Position numbers and translations under genes: made by a program
Assembly: GCF_014201805.1 (NCBI RefSeq)
Contig: NZ_JACHFK010000001.1
Span: forward strand, 186,001 to 250,000
Direction of reading: 5' to 3'
DNA length: 64,000 nucleotides
Source of the DNA: Deinococcus metalli
Lineage (GTDB): Bacteria; Deinococcota; Deinococci; Deinococcales; Deinococcaceae
Shown here: positions 19,501 through 32,246 of the stretch, one piece after another
Numbering within the stretch: the stretch's first letter is position 1
Layout: the number at the start of each line of letters is the position of its first letter
Notes under the pieces: model-generated
The model's database searches: none
Told to the model about the DNA's origin: nothing
Seen by the model: only the letters and a program-made list of their open reading frames with translations

Positions 19501-19677
19501 TACGGTTCCGCAAATGGATTCGAGGGCAGCGCGCCCGCGCCGACGCTCTCGAACTCGACTGCCGACCTGCGGGCGAATGGTGGCTGCACCGACACCAACC
19601 AGAACAGCACGGACTTCGCCACGGGCGTTCCCGCACCCCGCACTACCGCGACCGCCCCGAAAGCCTGCACTCCCTGA
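16510..19677 (+). CDS. ExeM/NucH-type extracellular endonuclease, lipoprotein
   Basis: A 1055-residue secreted nuclease. The N-terminus is a lipoprotein signal (LLVAACGT, cysteine at about 18). A beta-rich region of unknown type (about 30-215) precedes an OB-fold-like segment (about 220-330, [23 protein letters not shown]) typical of ExeM/NucH. The endonuclease/exonuclease/phosphatase domain (about 465-780) carries [22 protein letters not shown] and SDHDPVLVG, the metal and catalytic motifs. A PKD-like domain (about 790-870) and a C-terminal lamin-tail domain (about 875-1040, [17 protein letters not shown]) follow. It probably degrades extracellular DNA for nutrients or phosphate. AAGGAG precedes the ATG at 16510. 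A terminator follows. Confidence 0.92.
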   Translation: MRASLALALSCTLLVAACGTTPAATAQKAQTPDMIAQANKVAVVSVKVAPEVKYLDLSLTPVKGGTTQKLSAAPADGTAIFQISTAGTAEYTATMSAYDAQDRLVTLYEGAATLSLKSGRATTFPALTRVTATVTVNATPTSDVTSAYAATLGETTQTMTVKDGVATTAFTAIPTARGLTVTVKGSTSDGQTSQTGSATFNLTKGGATVPVELTAQPTCAVVPTTAIGAVQGSGDTSPLAGQTVTVRGVVTADYQDGLSGFMLQDAGDSNDATSDGVFVYTGTTKRDVKVGDVVQLGATVKEFGTAPNTLTELDTLTAFAKCGASLTVKPAVISAPFGALERYEGMLVTYPGILTVTDNFSYGRYGELGLSAIGRQFNPTNGNTPTMPGTADLLANRIVLDDGRSNQNPNPLAYLSTQENTRRTGDTVTGLTGTLTYANGAFKIEPTGTVPFVDANPQPATPASVGGSLKVAGANVLNYFTTFGGASDRGANSAYEFQRQKTKVVNALRGLDADIVTLMEVQNNGDTALNDLVSGLNAAYGREVYKAIQTGVIGTDAIKVAMLYKPESVRPFGSYVIDPNAVYSRPPLAQTFQKLTGGTLTVVANHLKSKGSCPASGTNLENQDTGQGCWNQLRVQQAQALLAFAGTLKSRVNDQDVLLMGDFNAYGAEDPIKTIQAGGFVSENLRIDADDRYSYQFGGLFGYLDHALASTSLDTQVTGITEWHINSDEPTVADYNVEFKNTPNCASSTCLGADLYNPATPFRASDHDPVLVGLNLASDSPTDPTPPALTVAATGSDTATAGQPYSLTVTTTGTPDSVSVNWGDGTSGAVTASPATHTYTAQGPFTITVTAMRGAETQTATKAVTVSAAPTGNGKLVISQVYGGGGNSGATFNNDFIEIFNAGSAPVNLSGYSVQYASATGTTWQTTPLTNVSLAAGQYYLVQGAAGTTVTNAPLPTPDATGTLNLSGTSGKVALVSSTVALSGTNPSGGPLVDLVGYGSANGFEGSAPAPTLSNSTADLRANGGCTDTNQNSTDFATGVPAPRTTATAPKACTP

Positions 19678-19696
19678 TCCTCTTCCATCCACGCTG

Positions 19697-19728
19697 AACG
19701 GACGACCCGCTGCTTGGGCCGTCCGTTT
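19697..19728 (+). terminator. Intrinsic terminator after the ExeM-type nuclease
   Basis: An 11-pair stem with one mismatch (ACGGACGACCC with GGGCCGTCCGT) is followed by TTT. Confidence 0.8.
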
Positions 19729-19769
19729 CCTGTTAGCCTCGCTGGCGTGATCCGGCCTTGATATCCGCG

Positions 19770-20521
<752 letters not shown>

Positions 20522-20525
<4 letters not shown>

Positions 20526-20812
20526 GCAGCCCACAGCGCGCTCCGGCCGGCCCGGACGAGACCCCGGAACTCGCCGGCCTGCCGCACTGGCTGTACCCGG
20601 CCGGCTTCTGGGTGGGTGTGGGGCTGCTGGCGGTGGGGGTGCTGGCGCCGAACCTGGCGGCGATCGGGGTGGTGTGGATCGCGGCCGTGCCGGTGCTCGC
20701 GGCGCTGTGGGTGGCTGTGGCCGGGTGGCGGCAGGACCGCCGCCTGAGCGTGGCCGCGCTGATCGCGCTGACCGGGCTGGTGCTGGTGGTCGTGGTGAAG
20801 CAGTTCATCTGA
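20522..20812 (+). CDS. Small membrane protein coupled to the TauE-like exporter (DUF1634-like)
   Basis: A 96-residue protein with three hydrophobic helices (about 25-48, 50-70, 78-94). It begins at the GTG at 20522, whose last bases overlap the exporter's stop (GTGA), a standard sign of coupled translation. Small three-helix DUF1634 proteins commonly sit next to TauE/SafE genes, and size and topology fit that, but I cannot confirm the family by eye. It is probably an accessory subunit of the exporter. Confidence 0.7.
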
Positions 20813-20961
20813 TCGCGCGCTCTTCCGGACTGACAGCCTGACGCCGGCCCTGGCCGAGGGGCCGCAAGTCCTCGTGCGCCGGTCTCGTACCGCCTGGGGA
20901 AGGAGGCGCGGCGGGTCGGCGGTGCCGGCGCAGAGGCTGCCGTGCCGTGCGTCCGCGCCGG

Positions 20962-20990
20962 TGGACAAACCTCCGCGGTGGGCCTAAACT
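20962..20990 (+). promoter_or_regulatory. Promoter of the fad operon
   Basis: TGGACA (20962-20967), a 17-base spacer and TAAACT (20985-20990) precede the fadN-like gene by about 40 bases, leaving room for its AGGAGG site. Confidence 0.6.
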
Positions 20991-21030
20991 TGAACCGAGT
21001 CCAATTTTGGTTCCGCCCGCAGGAGGCCGT

Positions 21031-23376
<2,346 letters not shown>

Positions 23377-23399
23377 GCGGCCTGCCCCAGGATGTCGTC

Positions 23400-24575
23400 A
23401 TGACCACCCCACTGGATCGCCTCCGCACCATCCGTAAACGCCGCGCCCTGGCGTGGGCGGGTGCGGCCTACGCCGGGCTGGTGCTGGCCGGCGCGCTGAT
23501 CGGCGCGGAGATCACCCTGCGGAGCAAGACGCGCTGGGTCAAGGGCGTGTTCGTGCCCGTCGGTCGGCGCGGGAACGACGTGTTCCTGCCGGCCAGCGTC
23601 GAGACCCTGTCGCGCGGGCCGCTGGGCGTGGTGCCGTTGCGGCCCAACCGGGGGCACGCGGTGCTGGGCCGGCACCAGATGGCCGGCACCGTCGTGAAGC
23701 GGCCGATCCTGCAACAGCGGGGCACGCTGCCGAACGGCGCGCTCGCGTGGGTGTCCACGTACCTGTACAACGGCACGCCCGCGCAACTCGGCGTGGCGTA
23801 CTCGGACGAGGTCGTCCGCACCCCCGTGGGCGACATGCCCGCATGGCACATCCCGCCCATGCACGGCGAGCCGGACGCCGTCGCCATCGTGATCCACGGG
23901 CACGGTGGGCAGCGGGCGCAGGCGCTGCGGATGCTGCCAGCGCTCCTGCGCTCCGGCGTCGGCTCGCTGTATGTCACGTTCCGCAACGCTTTCGGCGCCC
24001 CGCAGGTCGGCAAGGGTTACCTGACCCTGGGCGATGTGGAGGCCGAGGACGTCCTGGCCGCGCTGCACTGGGCGCAGGAGGCCGGGTACAGGCGCGCCGT
24101 GCTGTACGGCTTCTCCATGGGCGGCAACATCGCCCTGAGCGTTCTGCGCGCCCAGTTCCGCCCGTATCCGATCCCGGTGGTCGGAGTGCTGCTCGACTCG
24201 CCCGCGCTGGACTGGCGGGCCACCATCCGCTGGAACGCCCAGCGCTTCGGCCTCCCAAAACCCGTCGCGCGGCACGTCGGCGCGTTCACGCAGTGGGTCG
24301 TCACGCGGCGCAGCGGGCAGGACTTCGACACCGTGGATCAGATTCAGGCCGCGCCCACCTTCGACGTGCCGATCCTGCTGTGGCACGGCACCCGCGACCG
24401 CACCATCCCTATCGATCAGGCTGAAGCGCTGGCCGCCGCCCGCCCCGATCTGGTCGAGTACCACCGCGTGGAGGGCGCCAAGCACATCCGCACGTGGAAC
24501 ATCGACCCGAAGGGCTACGACGCGCAACTGGAGGCGTTCATCGGGAAGGTAGTGCCGGGGGTGCAGCGTGAGTGA
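23400..24575 (+). CDS. Alpha/beta hydrolase, membrane-anchored
   Basis: A 391-residue protein with an N-terminal membrane helix (about 20-40) and an alpha/beta-hydrolase domain. IHGHGGQ forms the oxyanion region, GFSMGG holds the nucleophilic serine, WHGTRD the acid and GAKHIRTW the histidine. These features match serine esterases or acyl hydrolases. It starts 23 bases after the fadN-like gene, so it probably belongs to the same operon and may release or supply acyl chains; this is inference. The next gene overlaps its end by eight bases. Confidence 0.85.
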   Translation: MTTPLDRLRTIRKRRALAWAGAAYAGLVLAGALIGAEITLRSKTRWVKGVFVPVGRRGNDVFLPASVETLSRGPLGVVPLRPNRGHAVLGRHQMAGTVVKRPILQQRGTLPNGALAWVSTYLYNGTPAQLGVAYSDEVVRTPVGDMPAWHIPPMHGEPDAVAIVIHGHGGQRAQALRMLPALLRSGVGSLYVTFRNAFGAPQVGKGYLTLGDVEAEDVLAALHWAQEAGYRRAVLYGFSMGGNIALSVLRAQFRPYPIPVVGVLLDSPALDWRATIRWNAQRFGLPKPVARHVGAFTQWVVTRRSGQDFDTVDQIQAAPTFDVPILLWHGTRDRTIPIDQAEALAAARPDLVEYHRVEGAKHIRTWNIDPKGYDAQLEAFIGKVVPGVQRE

Positions 24576-25002
24576 CTGGCAGAGACTGACGACAACATCG
24601 GACAAGGTGGCTCTGAGAGCATCTGTCACTGATATGGATTTGCAGGATCTCCGCAAATGCGCCGGCCTTCAACTTCCCCAGAAGTACGAGGACTTCCTGC
24701 GCTATTCGGATGGACTTGATGTGTATTCATCCATTGTCTTCTCGACAAAAGACGCAATCGTCAAAAATTCTCGACCCATCACTCAGGATTGGGACGAGCT
24801 GTACATGCCTGTCGCAGGACTATTTTTCTTTGGGGAAGATGCCGACGGCGACCTATTCTTCTTCAGGCGCTTAAAGCGCTGTGTTGATCGGAGCGTGTAC
24901 GTGTGGCGACACGAAGATGATAGCCGAATCCAGATCGCCTTCTCGCTTGCGGCCTTCCTCGAACAATATCTATCCGGCGATTATGATGCCTGGAATCTAT
25001 AA
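24568..25002 (+). CDS. SUKH (SMI1/KNR4) domain protein
   Basis: A 144-residue protein with the SUKH-fold pattern: [15 protein letters not shown] (about 37-51), a central strand region with [16 protein letters not shown], and a C-terminal [10 protein letters not shown] helix. Bacterial SUKH proteins often act as immunity proteins for polymorphic toxins, though some have other protein-binding roles. Base composition is clearly less GC-rich than both neighbours and codon use differs (many A/T third positions), suggesting recent acquisition. It overlaps the hydrolase stop by eight bases and ends 13 bases before the thiolase start. No toxin gene lies next to it. Confidence 0.82.
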   Translation: MSDWQRLTTTSDKVALRASVTDMDLQDLRKCAGLQLPQKYEDFLRYSDGLDVYSSIVFSTKDAIVKNSRPITQDWDELYMPVAGLFFFGEDADGDLFFFRRLKRCVDRSVYVWRHEDDSRIQIAFSLAAFLEQYLSGDYDAWNL

Positions 25003-25015
25003 AGGAGTAACCACC

Positions 25016-26215
<1,200 letters not shown>

Positions 26216-26230
26216 AGCGGGAACAGCGGA

Positions 26231-26262
26231 GGGGCCGGACACAGATCAGTCCGGCCCCATTT
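26231..26262. terminator. Terminator of the fad operon
   Basis: A 10-bp perfect stem GGGGCCGGAC / GTCCGGCCCC is followed by ATTTCGTTT. It may also stop the convergent lipoprotein transcript. Confidence 0.85.
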
Positions 26263-26413
26263 CGTTTGGAAGGTCAGCGAGCCGGAAGGTGGCGGCTGAT
26301 GTTCCGTTCTGTCTCTGGACCTGTTCTGGATACCGAACCGATTGTGCGCGTCTGCGCCACGACTAGGACGGCCTTCTCCCTGGCCAACTCGCCGGCGGTG
26401 CTGCCACTCTTTG

Positions 26414-27151
26414 TCACGGCAGCTCGGCGCTGCTCTGTACAAGGGTGATCCGGACAGGCTGGTTCGATCCGTCTTCTGAATGAAGCCAGCCCGATCCTTC
26501 AAACGTCGTTTTTCCCTGCACTGTCGTCAGGGTGTTATCCCCATCTGTGCCGGAGATATAGGTCGTGACCAGAATTGCGCCGGCCGTCTTTTCAACCTTC
26601 CACAGGGTCGCTGACAGTGTGCCGGCTGGATCGGACTGGCTCATGATGATGTCGCCAGAGACAGTGCCGGTCTGGTTCTCGAACCCACCGACTCCCGAAG
26701 GGGCGCCATCACTTCCTACAGGGCCGGACTCGGAAGAGACAGTGGCTGTTCCGGAGTCCAGCGAAGTGGCGCCGTCCGGCGTGCTGACGGCCCAGTTCCA
26801 CACCCCCTGATACCGTGTTGTGATGTCAAATGCCGCGCTGGAGCCGACATTGCCGGCCGCGTCGTATGCCTTGGCGGTAAAGCCTGTTCTGGCAGCGGTC
26901 AGATCGGGTGTGTACGTGAACGGCGAGGTCGTATCGGTCGCCAGCAGCGTGGTTCCCTGGTAGAACTCCACCCTTGTCACCTTCACGTTGTCGGTGGCAG
27001 TGGCGATAAGGGCCAGTTCACGGGTATCGCTGGTACCGCGGCTCAGAGCGACTGCCGGAGCCGTGGTATCTGGCGTGGCAGGTGCGAGACCGTCATCACA
27101 GGCCGTCAGAAGAAGAACCGCTGTGAGGGCCGACAGGAAGGCAGATTTCAC
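26414..27151 (-). CDS. Lipoprotein with bacterial Ig-like domain (paralog of the next gene)
   Basis: A 245-residue lipoprotein: signal peptide with lipobox LLLTAC (cysteine at about 18), then a bacterial Ig-like domain (about 30-110, with RVEFYQGTTLLATDTTSPFTY and AYDAAGNVGSS) and a C-terminal beta-rich region without recognised motifs. It shares the first 115 residues closely with the gene at 27352-28215, so the two are tandem duplicates that diverged at the C-terminus. The start is a GTG at 27151, six bases after a TACAGT -10 box (27158-27163). Composition is somewhat less GC-rich than the core genes nearby. Function unknown, probably cell-surface. Confidence 0.75.
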   Translation of the reverse strand: MKSAFLSALTAVLLLTACDDGLAPATPDTTAPAVALSRGTSDTRELALIATATDNVKVTRVEFYQGTTLLATDTTSPFTYTPDLTAARTGFTAKAYDAAGNVGSSAAFDITTRYQGVWNWAVSTPDGATSLDSGTATVSSESGPVGSDGAPSGVGGFENQTGTVSGDIIMSQSDPAGTLSATLWKVEKTAGAILVTTYISGTDGDNTLTTVQGKTTFEGSGWLHSEDGSNQPVRITLVQSSAELP

Positions 27152-27302
27152 CCGGCCACTGTAGGGGTGACGGCAGGAGCGCGGTGCCTCACATCCGTCA
27201 GTCCGGACCGGAAAGCGCTCGCTGGCTCAGAAGTTGGCCCTTCGGTGAAATGCGGGCGCACCCAACAGCGGATCATCGTCTCCTGTGGCGTGGGCGCACC
27301 AA

Positions 27303-27339
27303 GGCTAAGGGACGGACTGCGCATGTCCGTCTCTTAGCC
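27303..27339. terminator. Long hairpin between the two lipoprotein genes
   Basis: Arms 27303-27317 and 27325-27339 form a 15-pair stem with one G-U pair and a 7-base loop. It lies 12 bases after the stop of the upstream lipoprotein gene. No T tract follows on either strand, so it could be a terminator, an mRNA-protecting end, or a small repeat unit. Confidence 0.5.
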
Positions 27340-27351
27340 CTGTGGAAGGGT

Positions 27352-28215
27352 TCAGCGGTTGAGGAAGCCCGCCGCCACGGACTTCACGGTGGTCTGATCC
27401 AGTGTCAGGGTGCGCACGGGTACGCGCTGCGAGGTAAGGTAGGCGACCGCCCGCTGCCCTGCGTTCTGCCGGGCCGTGTTCTGCCCGCTCAGCGACTGGG
27501 GAACGACGGCTGAGTCCTGTACCATCGCCAGCGCCACGGTCGCGCCCGCGGTATTGGTGGAATCGTAGATGACTGCGGCACCCTCTACCGTTGCCTTGCC
27601 CTGGTACGTGCCCAGCGTGTCGTCGGCATCCTCGCCATAGAAATAGTTGCCGGTGCTGGATTCAAGGCCGGCGCTGAAAATGACTTCCAGCTTTCCGGCT
27701 GCGAACAAGGGACCCATCAGTGAGACGCCGGTGCGATTCGCTGGGCTGTTCTGATACACGCCGAAGCCGGCCACGCGCCCCTGGAAGGAGCCCTCGTCGA
27801 AGAAGATGACGGCGCCACTGTCGATGACGGTGCCGGACGCGTCGCCCAGGGCCCAGCCCCACACGCCCTGGTAGGGGGTCACGATGTCAAACGCGGCGCT
27901 GGTGCCGACATTGCCCGCCGCGTCGTAGGCACGCGCGGTGAAGCCGGTGCGGGGTGCCGTGACGTCAGTCTCGTAGGTGAAGGGCGCCGCCTTGTCGGTG
28001 GCGAGTAGGGTGCTGCCCTGGTAGAACTCCACCCTTGAGACGCGGGTGTTGTCGCTGGCAGAAGCCGTCAGGACCACAATGCCATTGGCGTCCGAGATGC
28101 TGCGGCTCAGGCTGACGGTCGGTGCGGCCGTGTCCTTCGCGGCGGGTGTCGTACTTCCATCGCATGCGGTCAGGATCAGGGCGGCGGCCAACAGGGCTGA
28201 GCTGCTGAATTTCAT
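27352..28215 (-). CDS. Lipoprotein with bacterial Ig-like domain (longer paralog)
   Basis: A 287-residue lipoprotein with lipobox LILTAC (cysteine at about 18), an Ig-like domain (RVEFYQGSTLLATDKAAPFTY, AYDAAGNVGTS) nearly matching the gene at 26414-27151, then a diverged beta-rich region and an extra C-terminal segment of about 45 residues. Both copies keep the YQGVW-W motif after the Ig domain. A TAGAGT -10 box lies six bases before the ATG. The two copies, each with its own leaderless promoter and separated by a hairpin, look like a tandem duplication under separate control. Role unknown. Confidence 0.75.
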   Translation of the reverse strand: MKFSSSALLAAALILTACDGSTTPAAKDTAAPTVSLSRSISDANGIVVLTASASDNTRVSRVEFYQGSTLLATDKAAPFTYETDVTAPRTGFTARAYDAAGNVGTSAAFDIVTPYQGVWGWALGDASGTVIDSGAVIFFDEGSFQGRVAGFGVYQNSPANRTGVSLMGPLFAAGKLEVIFSAGLESSTGNYFYGEDADDTLGTYQGKATVEGAAVIYDSTNTAGATVALAMVQDSAVVPQSLSGQNTARQNAGQRAVAYLTSQRVPVRTLTLDQTTVKSVAAGFLNR

Positions 28216-28272
28216 GTGGGCACTCTAGTCCCGTGTTGTGGGACCGCGTGCCGCACATCCTGCAGTGAGCAA

Positions 28273-29103
28273 TCAGGGCTGAGCTGCCCACCAGCCGTCG
28301 AACGGCGTGACGGGCAGTGCGCGTTTGTGGCGGGTGTTCACGAACATGGTCTCAATGCGCTCGGCGGCGCTGGCCTCGATGTCGCGGCCTTCCAGGTACG
28401 CGTCGATCTGGGCGTAGGTGACGCCCAGGGCGGCCTCGTCGGGCAGGCCGGGGCGGCCGTCCTCGAGGTCGGCGGTGGGCACCTTCTTCCACGCGCTCTC
28501 GGGCGCGCCGAGGTGCGCGAGCAGCTGCGCGCCCTGGCGTTTGGTCAGGCCGGTCAGGGGCGTGAGGTCCACGCCGCCGTCGCCGTACTTGGTGAAAAAG
28601 CCGGTGACCGCCTCGGCGGCGTGGTCCGTGCCGACCACAAGGAGGTTCAGCTGCCCGGCGATGGCGTACTGCGCGACCATGCGCTCGCGGGCCTTGACGT
28701 TGCCGCGCACGAAGTCGCGCAGGTCTGTGCCCAGGGCGTCGGCGGCGGCACGCGCGGCGGCGTCGGCGCTGGGGCAGATGTTCACGGTGACCGTGTGGTC
28801 CGGGCGGATGAAAGCCAGCGCCGCCTGCGCGTCAGCCTCGTCGGCCTGCACGCCGTAGGGGAGGCGCACGGCGATGAAGTTGGCCGCGCCGCCCCCGGCG
28901 CGCACGCGTTCGGCGGCGAGCTGGCACAGCCGGCCCGCCAGGGTGCTGTCCTGTCCGCCGCTGATGCCCAGCACGAAGCCGGCGGCGGGGGTGGCGCCCA
29001 GGTAGGCGCTGAGGAACGCGACGCGCCGCTCGACCTCGTGGGTGGGGTCAATGTCCGGCTGGACGTTCAGTTCGGCGCGGATGCGGTCGCGGAGCGCACT
29101 CAT
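28273..29103 (-). CDS. nadE: NH3-dependent NAD synthetase
   Basis: Final step of NAD synthesis: nicotinic acid adenine dinucleotide plus ammonia and ATP to NAD. The 276-residue single-domain form has the PP-loop [11 protein letters not shown] (about 48-58) and conserved downstream [26 protein letters not shown] and LLAHLGAP segments. There is no N-terminal glutaminase domain, so ammonia is used directly. A CATACT -10 box sits seven bases before the ATG. It is divergent from pncB, which feeds the same pathway, with about 100 bases between the two starts. Confidence 0.96.
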   Translation of the reverse strand: MSALRDRIRAELNVQPDIDPTHEVERRVAFLSAYLGATPAAGFVLGISGGQDSTLAGRLCQLAAERVRAGGGAANFIAVRLPYGVQADEADAQAALAFIRPDHTVTVNICPSADAAARAAADALGTDLRDFVRGNVKARERMVAQYAIAGQLNLLVVGTDHAAEAVTGFFTKYGDGGVDLTPLTGLTKRQGAQLLAHLGAPESAWKKVPTADLEDGRPGLPDEAALGVTYAQIDAYLEGRDIEASAAERIETMFVNTRHKRALPVTPFDGWWAAQP

Positions 29104-29204
29104 GACCCGGAGTATGAATCATGCCGGTGCCGGGTGAGTCGAGGACGAAGGCGGGCGGAGCGGACCGGAGGGTTCCTGGAGGGAAGCGCGCGTACACTCC
29201 GCTC

Positions 29205-30674
29205 GTGACCCCTGCGCCCCTGCCACCTGCGCCGTCGGCCGTGTTCACGGACCTGTATCAGCTCACCATGATGCAGGGGTACGTCGAGCACGGCCTGCAC
29301 ACGCAGGAAGCGGTGTTCGACCTGAGTTTCCGGCGTCGGCCGTTCCGGGGCGGGTACGCGCTGTGGGCGGGCCTGGAGCCCATGCTGGACGCGCTGGAGG
29401 CCCTGCACTTTACGGGGGACGAGCTGGCGTACCTGGACGGCCTGGGCCTGTTCCGCCCGGCGTTTGTGGACGCCCTGCGGGGGTGGCGCTTCACTGGGCG
29501 GGTGGACGCCTTCCGCGAGGGCAGCGTGGTGTTCGGGCACGAACCGTTGCTGACCGTGACCGCGCCGCTGTGGGAAGCGCAGCTCGTCGAGACCATGCTG
29601 CTGAACACCCTGAACTTCCAGACGCTGGTCGCCACGAAGGCCGCGCGCTGCGTGCTGGCCGCCGCGTCGAGCCCGCACGGGGGCACGGTCGTGGAGTTCG
29701 GCGCGCGCCGGGCGCAGGGGCCGGACGGCGCGCTCTCGGCCACGCGCGCGGCGGTGGTGGGCGGCGCGGTCGGCACCAGCAACGTGGAGGCCGGCCTGCG
29801 CTGGGGGCTGCCGGTCACCGGGACGCACGCGCACGCGTGGGTGGAGAGCTTTCCCGACGAACTGAGCGCGTTCCGCGCGTACGCCCGCACATACCCGGAC
29901 GCCACGACCCTGCTGCTCGACACGGTGGACACCCTGGCGAGCGGCCTGCCGAACGCGCTGACGGTCGCCCGCGAGCTGCGCGCCGCCGGGCACGAGCTGC
30001 GCGGCGTGCGATTGGACAGCGGCGACCTCGCGTACCTGTCGCGGCGGATTCGGGCGGACCTCGACGCGGCGGGTTTCGAGGACGTGCGGATCGTGGCCAG
30101 CAACGACCTCTCGGAGGACGTGATCACCGCGCTGATCGCGGAGGGCGCGCGGATCGACGTGTACGGCGTGGGCACCCAGCTCGTCACGGCGGGTGGCGAG
30201 GGCGGTGGCGCGCTGGGCGGCGTGTACAAGCTGGTGCAGCTGGGCGGGCGGCCCCGCATGAAGCTCACCGCCGATCCCGGCAAGGCCAGCGTGCCGGGCG
30301 TCAAGCACGTGTGGCGCGGCGCAGAGGGCCCGGCACCCGACGCGCCCTACGCGTGGGACGTCCTGACGCTTGGGGAGCCGCCCGAGCCGGGCGACGTGGT
30401 GAGCGACCCCGTGAACCCGCTGCGCGCCGCGCGTGTGCCCGCCGGGCTGCACTGGGCGCCGGCCCGTGAGATGGTCATGCGGGGTGGCGTCCGCACGGGC
30501 GCGCCCGAGGCCCTGCTGGACGTGCAGGCGCGGGCGCGGCGCGAACTCGCCCGTGTGCCGGCCGGCACCCGCCGCCTGCTGAACCCGCACGTGTACCGCG
30601 TGAGCCTCGCCCCGGAGGTGGCCGCCCTGCGCGACCGGGAACGCGCGCGGCTGCTGGGCCAGTCCAGCGCGTGA
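29205..30674 (+). CDS. pncB: Nicotinate phosphoribosyltransferase
   Basis: Converts nicotinate and PRPP to nicotinate mononucleotide in the Preiss-Handler salvage route. The 489-residue protein begins with the family's [13 protein letters not shown] segment; RRPFRGGYA, the central EFGARRAQG and [13 protein letters not shown] motifs and SNDLSEDVI are characteristic. I set the start at the GTG at 29205 because TACACT (29193-29198) ends six bases before it; an earlier in-frame start at 29121 would add 28 unlikely residues and overlap the nadE promoter. With nadE and the NadM gene it forms an NAD cluster. Confidence 0.95.
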   Translation: MTPAPLPPAPSAVFTDLYQLTMMQGYVEHGLHTQEAVFDLSFRRRPFRGGYALWAGLEPMLDALEALHFTGDELAYLDGLGLFRPAFVDALRGWRFTGRVDAFREGSVVFGHEPLLTVTAPLWEAQLVETMLLNTLNFQTLVATKAARCVLAAASSPHGGTVVEFGARRAQGPDGALSATRAAVVGGAVGTSNVEAGLRWGLPVTGTHAHAWVESFPDELSAFRAYARTYPDATTLLLDTVDTLASGLPNALTVARELRAAGHELRGVRLDSGDLAYLSRRIRADLDAAGFEDVRIVASNDLSEDVITALIAEGARIDVYGVGTQLVTAGGEGGGALGGVYKLVQLGGRPRMKLTADPGKASVPGVKHVWRGAEGPAPDAPYAWDVLTLGEPPEPGDVVSDPVNPLRAARVPAGLHWAPAREMVMRGGVRTGAPEALLDVQARARRELARVPAGTRRLLNPHVYRVSLAPEVAALRDRERARLLGQSSA

Positions 30675-30768
30675 CCGACGTGCTCCGCCGCTTCCCTGCG
30701 ATGCCGGTCGATTCCGCTGGCCCCCGACCGGTCGAGGACGATCACCGCACGCCAGTCTGGGCGCATCC

Positions 30769-31665
30769 ATGAGCCCCGTGGACGGCGCGGTGTTCATCGG
30801 GCGCTGCCAGCCGCCGCACGACGCGCATGTCGGGGCGGTCCTGGCGGCGCTGGACGCCGCGCCGCGCGCCGTGGCGCTGCTGGGCAGCGCGAACCTCGCG
30901 CGCAGCGTCCGCAATCCCCTGAGCGCTCCGGAACGCGCCCGGCTGCTGCGCGCCGCCGTGCGGGACGCTGGGGGCGACGTGCGGCGCGTGACCATCCGCC
31001 CGCTGCCCGACCGCTTTGACGGCGAGCGCTGGGCGGCCGACGTGCGCGCGGTGGTGGCCGGCGTGCTCGGCCCGGCCGCGCGGATCGCCCTGGTCGGGCA
31101 CGAGAAGGACGCCAGCGGCGCGTACCTGCGCTGGTTTCCCGGCTGGACGCGCGTGCCCCTGCCCGGCGTGCCCGGTCTGGACGCCACCCGCATCCGCGCC
31201 GCTTGGCTGACTGGAGCCCCCCTGCCGCCGGGCGTGCCCCCGCGGGTGACCGCGTGGCTGGCGGCCTTCGCGGCGCGCCCGGCGTTTGCTCGCCTGGCGG
31301 CCGACTGGGTCGCCGTCGAGGCTGCCCGCGCGGCGCTGCCACCCGGCGTCCGGCTCCACGAGGAACGCTGGCTGCAGATCCACGCCGGTCAGGTATGGCT
31401 GCACACGCGCCGGGGCGACATCGGCTGGGGGCTGTGGGAGCTGCCGGGACGGGTGCTGTCGCCGGGGCACCGACCGGAGCGGGACGGCGTGGTGTTCGGC
31501 AATCCCGCCCGCGCGCTCGTCGGGCAGGCGGTCGCGCACGTCTACCGGGCGCCGCCCCCGCCGGACGTGCTCGCCCGGCCAGTCGACCTCGCGGCGGCCC
31601 TGGCCCGCCCTCGCCGCTTCCACGAGGACCACCACGTCATCCTGACGCGGCTGCTGGGGGGCTAG
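30769..31665 (+). CDS. nadM: NadM-type NMN adenylyltransferase fused to a Nudix-derived domain lacking the Nudix box
   Basis: The N-terminal half (about 1-170) is a nucleotidyltransferase of the NadM type with [11 protein letters not shown] (11-21, the HxxH motif) and DATRIRAAW near residue 140, expected to join NMN or NaMN to AMP. The C-terminal half (about 190-298) aligns by eye with the Nudix domain of NadM-Nudix fusions at both ends: [14 protein letters not shown] and GLWELPG at its start, then [17 protein letters not shown]. Between them the roughly 25-residue stretch that should hold the Nudix box (GX5EX7REUXEEXGU) is missing, so ADP-ribose hydrolysis is unlikely. The reading frame is intact. 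It follows pncB by 94 bases. Confidence 0.85.
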   Translation: MSPVDGAVFIGRCQPPHDAHVGAVLAALDAAPRAVALLGSANLARSVRNPLSAPERARLLRAAVRDAGGDVRRVTIRPLPDRFDGERWAADVRAVVAGVLGPAARIALVGHEKDASGAYLRWFPGWTRVPLPGVPGLDATRIRAAWLTGAPLPPGVPPRVTAWLAAFAARPAFARLAADWVAVEAARAALPPGVRLHEERWLQIHAGQVWLHTRRGDIGWGLWELPGRVLSPGHRPERDGVVFGNPARALVGQAVAHVYRAPPPPDVLARPVDLAAALARPRRFHEDHHVILTRLLGG

Positions 31666-31904
31666 CCCTCCCCGGACGACTCCTTCACGTTGTCGGCTTC
31701 ATCCTTGAGCCAGCCGGTCGTCTTGCGGCGGTTCATCTCCCCGAAGGCCGACAGCCACTCCGGCTCGCTCAGGCCGTCCAGATCACGGCCGGAGAAGCGT
31801 TCGAGCAGCACGTCGCGCATCACCGCCGCCTCGTAGTCGCTGGCGCTCTGGGCGCCCAGGCGCTCCAGCACGGCGCCGGTGCTCAGGTGCTCGTCGATAT
31901 TCAT
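31662..31904 (-). CDS. Hypothetical acidic protein, 80 residues
   Basis: Not recognised. Helical and strongly acidic, with repeated charged segments ([45 protein letters not shown]) and a lysine-rich tail. A strong AGGAGG site precedes the ATG at 31904 and lies inside the end of the gene upstream, so the two are co-translated. Its end overlaps the convergent nadM gene by four bases. Confidence 0.65.
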   Translation of the reverse strand: MNIDEHLSTGAVLERLGAQSASDYEAAVMRDVLLERFSGRDLDGLSEPEWLSAFGEMNRRKTTGWLKDEADNVKESSGEG

Positions 31905-31905
31905 G

Positions 31906-32145
31906 TCAGGCCTCCTGGATGTCGAAGGGAAACACGGACGCCTCGGACGTCACGTGGAACCGGCGGCGCAGGTCGTCGAGCTTGCGGTGGGCTTCGGCCG
32001 TGTGCGCGACCAGGCCGTGCGGCACCTCCGCCGTCTCGTGGGCGAAGGTGACCCCCTCGACCTCCACGCCGGGCGCGCCGCCGTCCAGGGTCACGAACCG
32101 TGCCGGCACCTGCCCGCCCGGCACGAGAAGCATGAAGTCGTCCAT
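31906..32145 (-). CDS. Hypothetical protein, about 79 residues
   Basis: Not recognised. A small soluble, beta-rich protein (DDFMLLVPGG, ARFVTLDGG, VEVEGVTFAHE) ending in a helix. I favour the ATG at 32145 because a weak -10-like GACAGT lies six bases upstream; longer forms from 32163 or 32181 are possible. It is followed one base later by the 80-residue gene, so they form a two-gene operon. Confidence 0.6.
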   Translation of the reverse strand: MDDFMLLVPGGQVPARFVTLDGGAPGVEVEGVTFAHETAEVPHGLVAHTAEAHRKLDDLRRRFHVTSEASVFPFDIQEA

Positions 32146-32246
32146 GCCGGCACTGTCGCGCATCGGGGCGCGGCGCACCACCGCCCGGCTGACGCTTCGC
32201 CTTGCGGTGTTCTGAAGGAACGCCCCCGCTGCGCTACCCTGACCGG

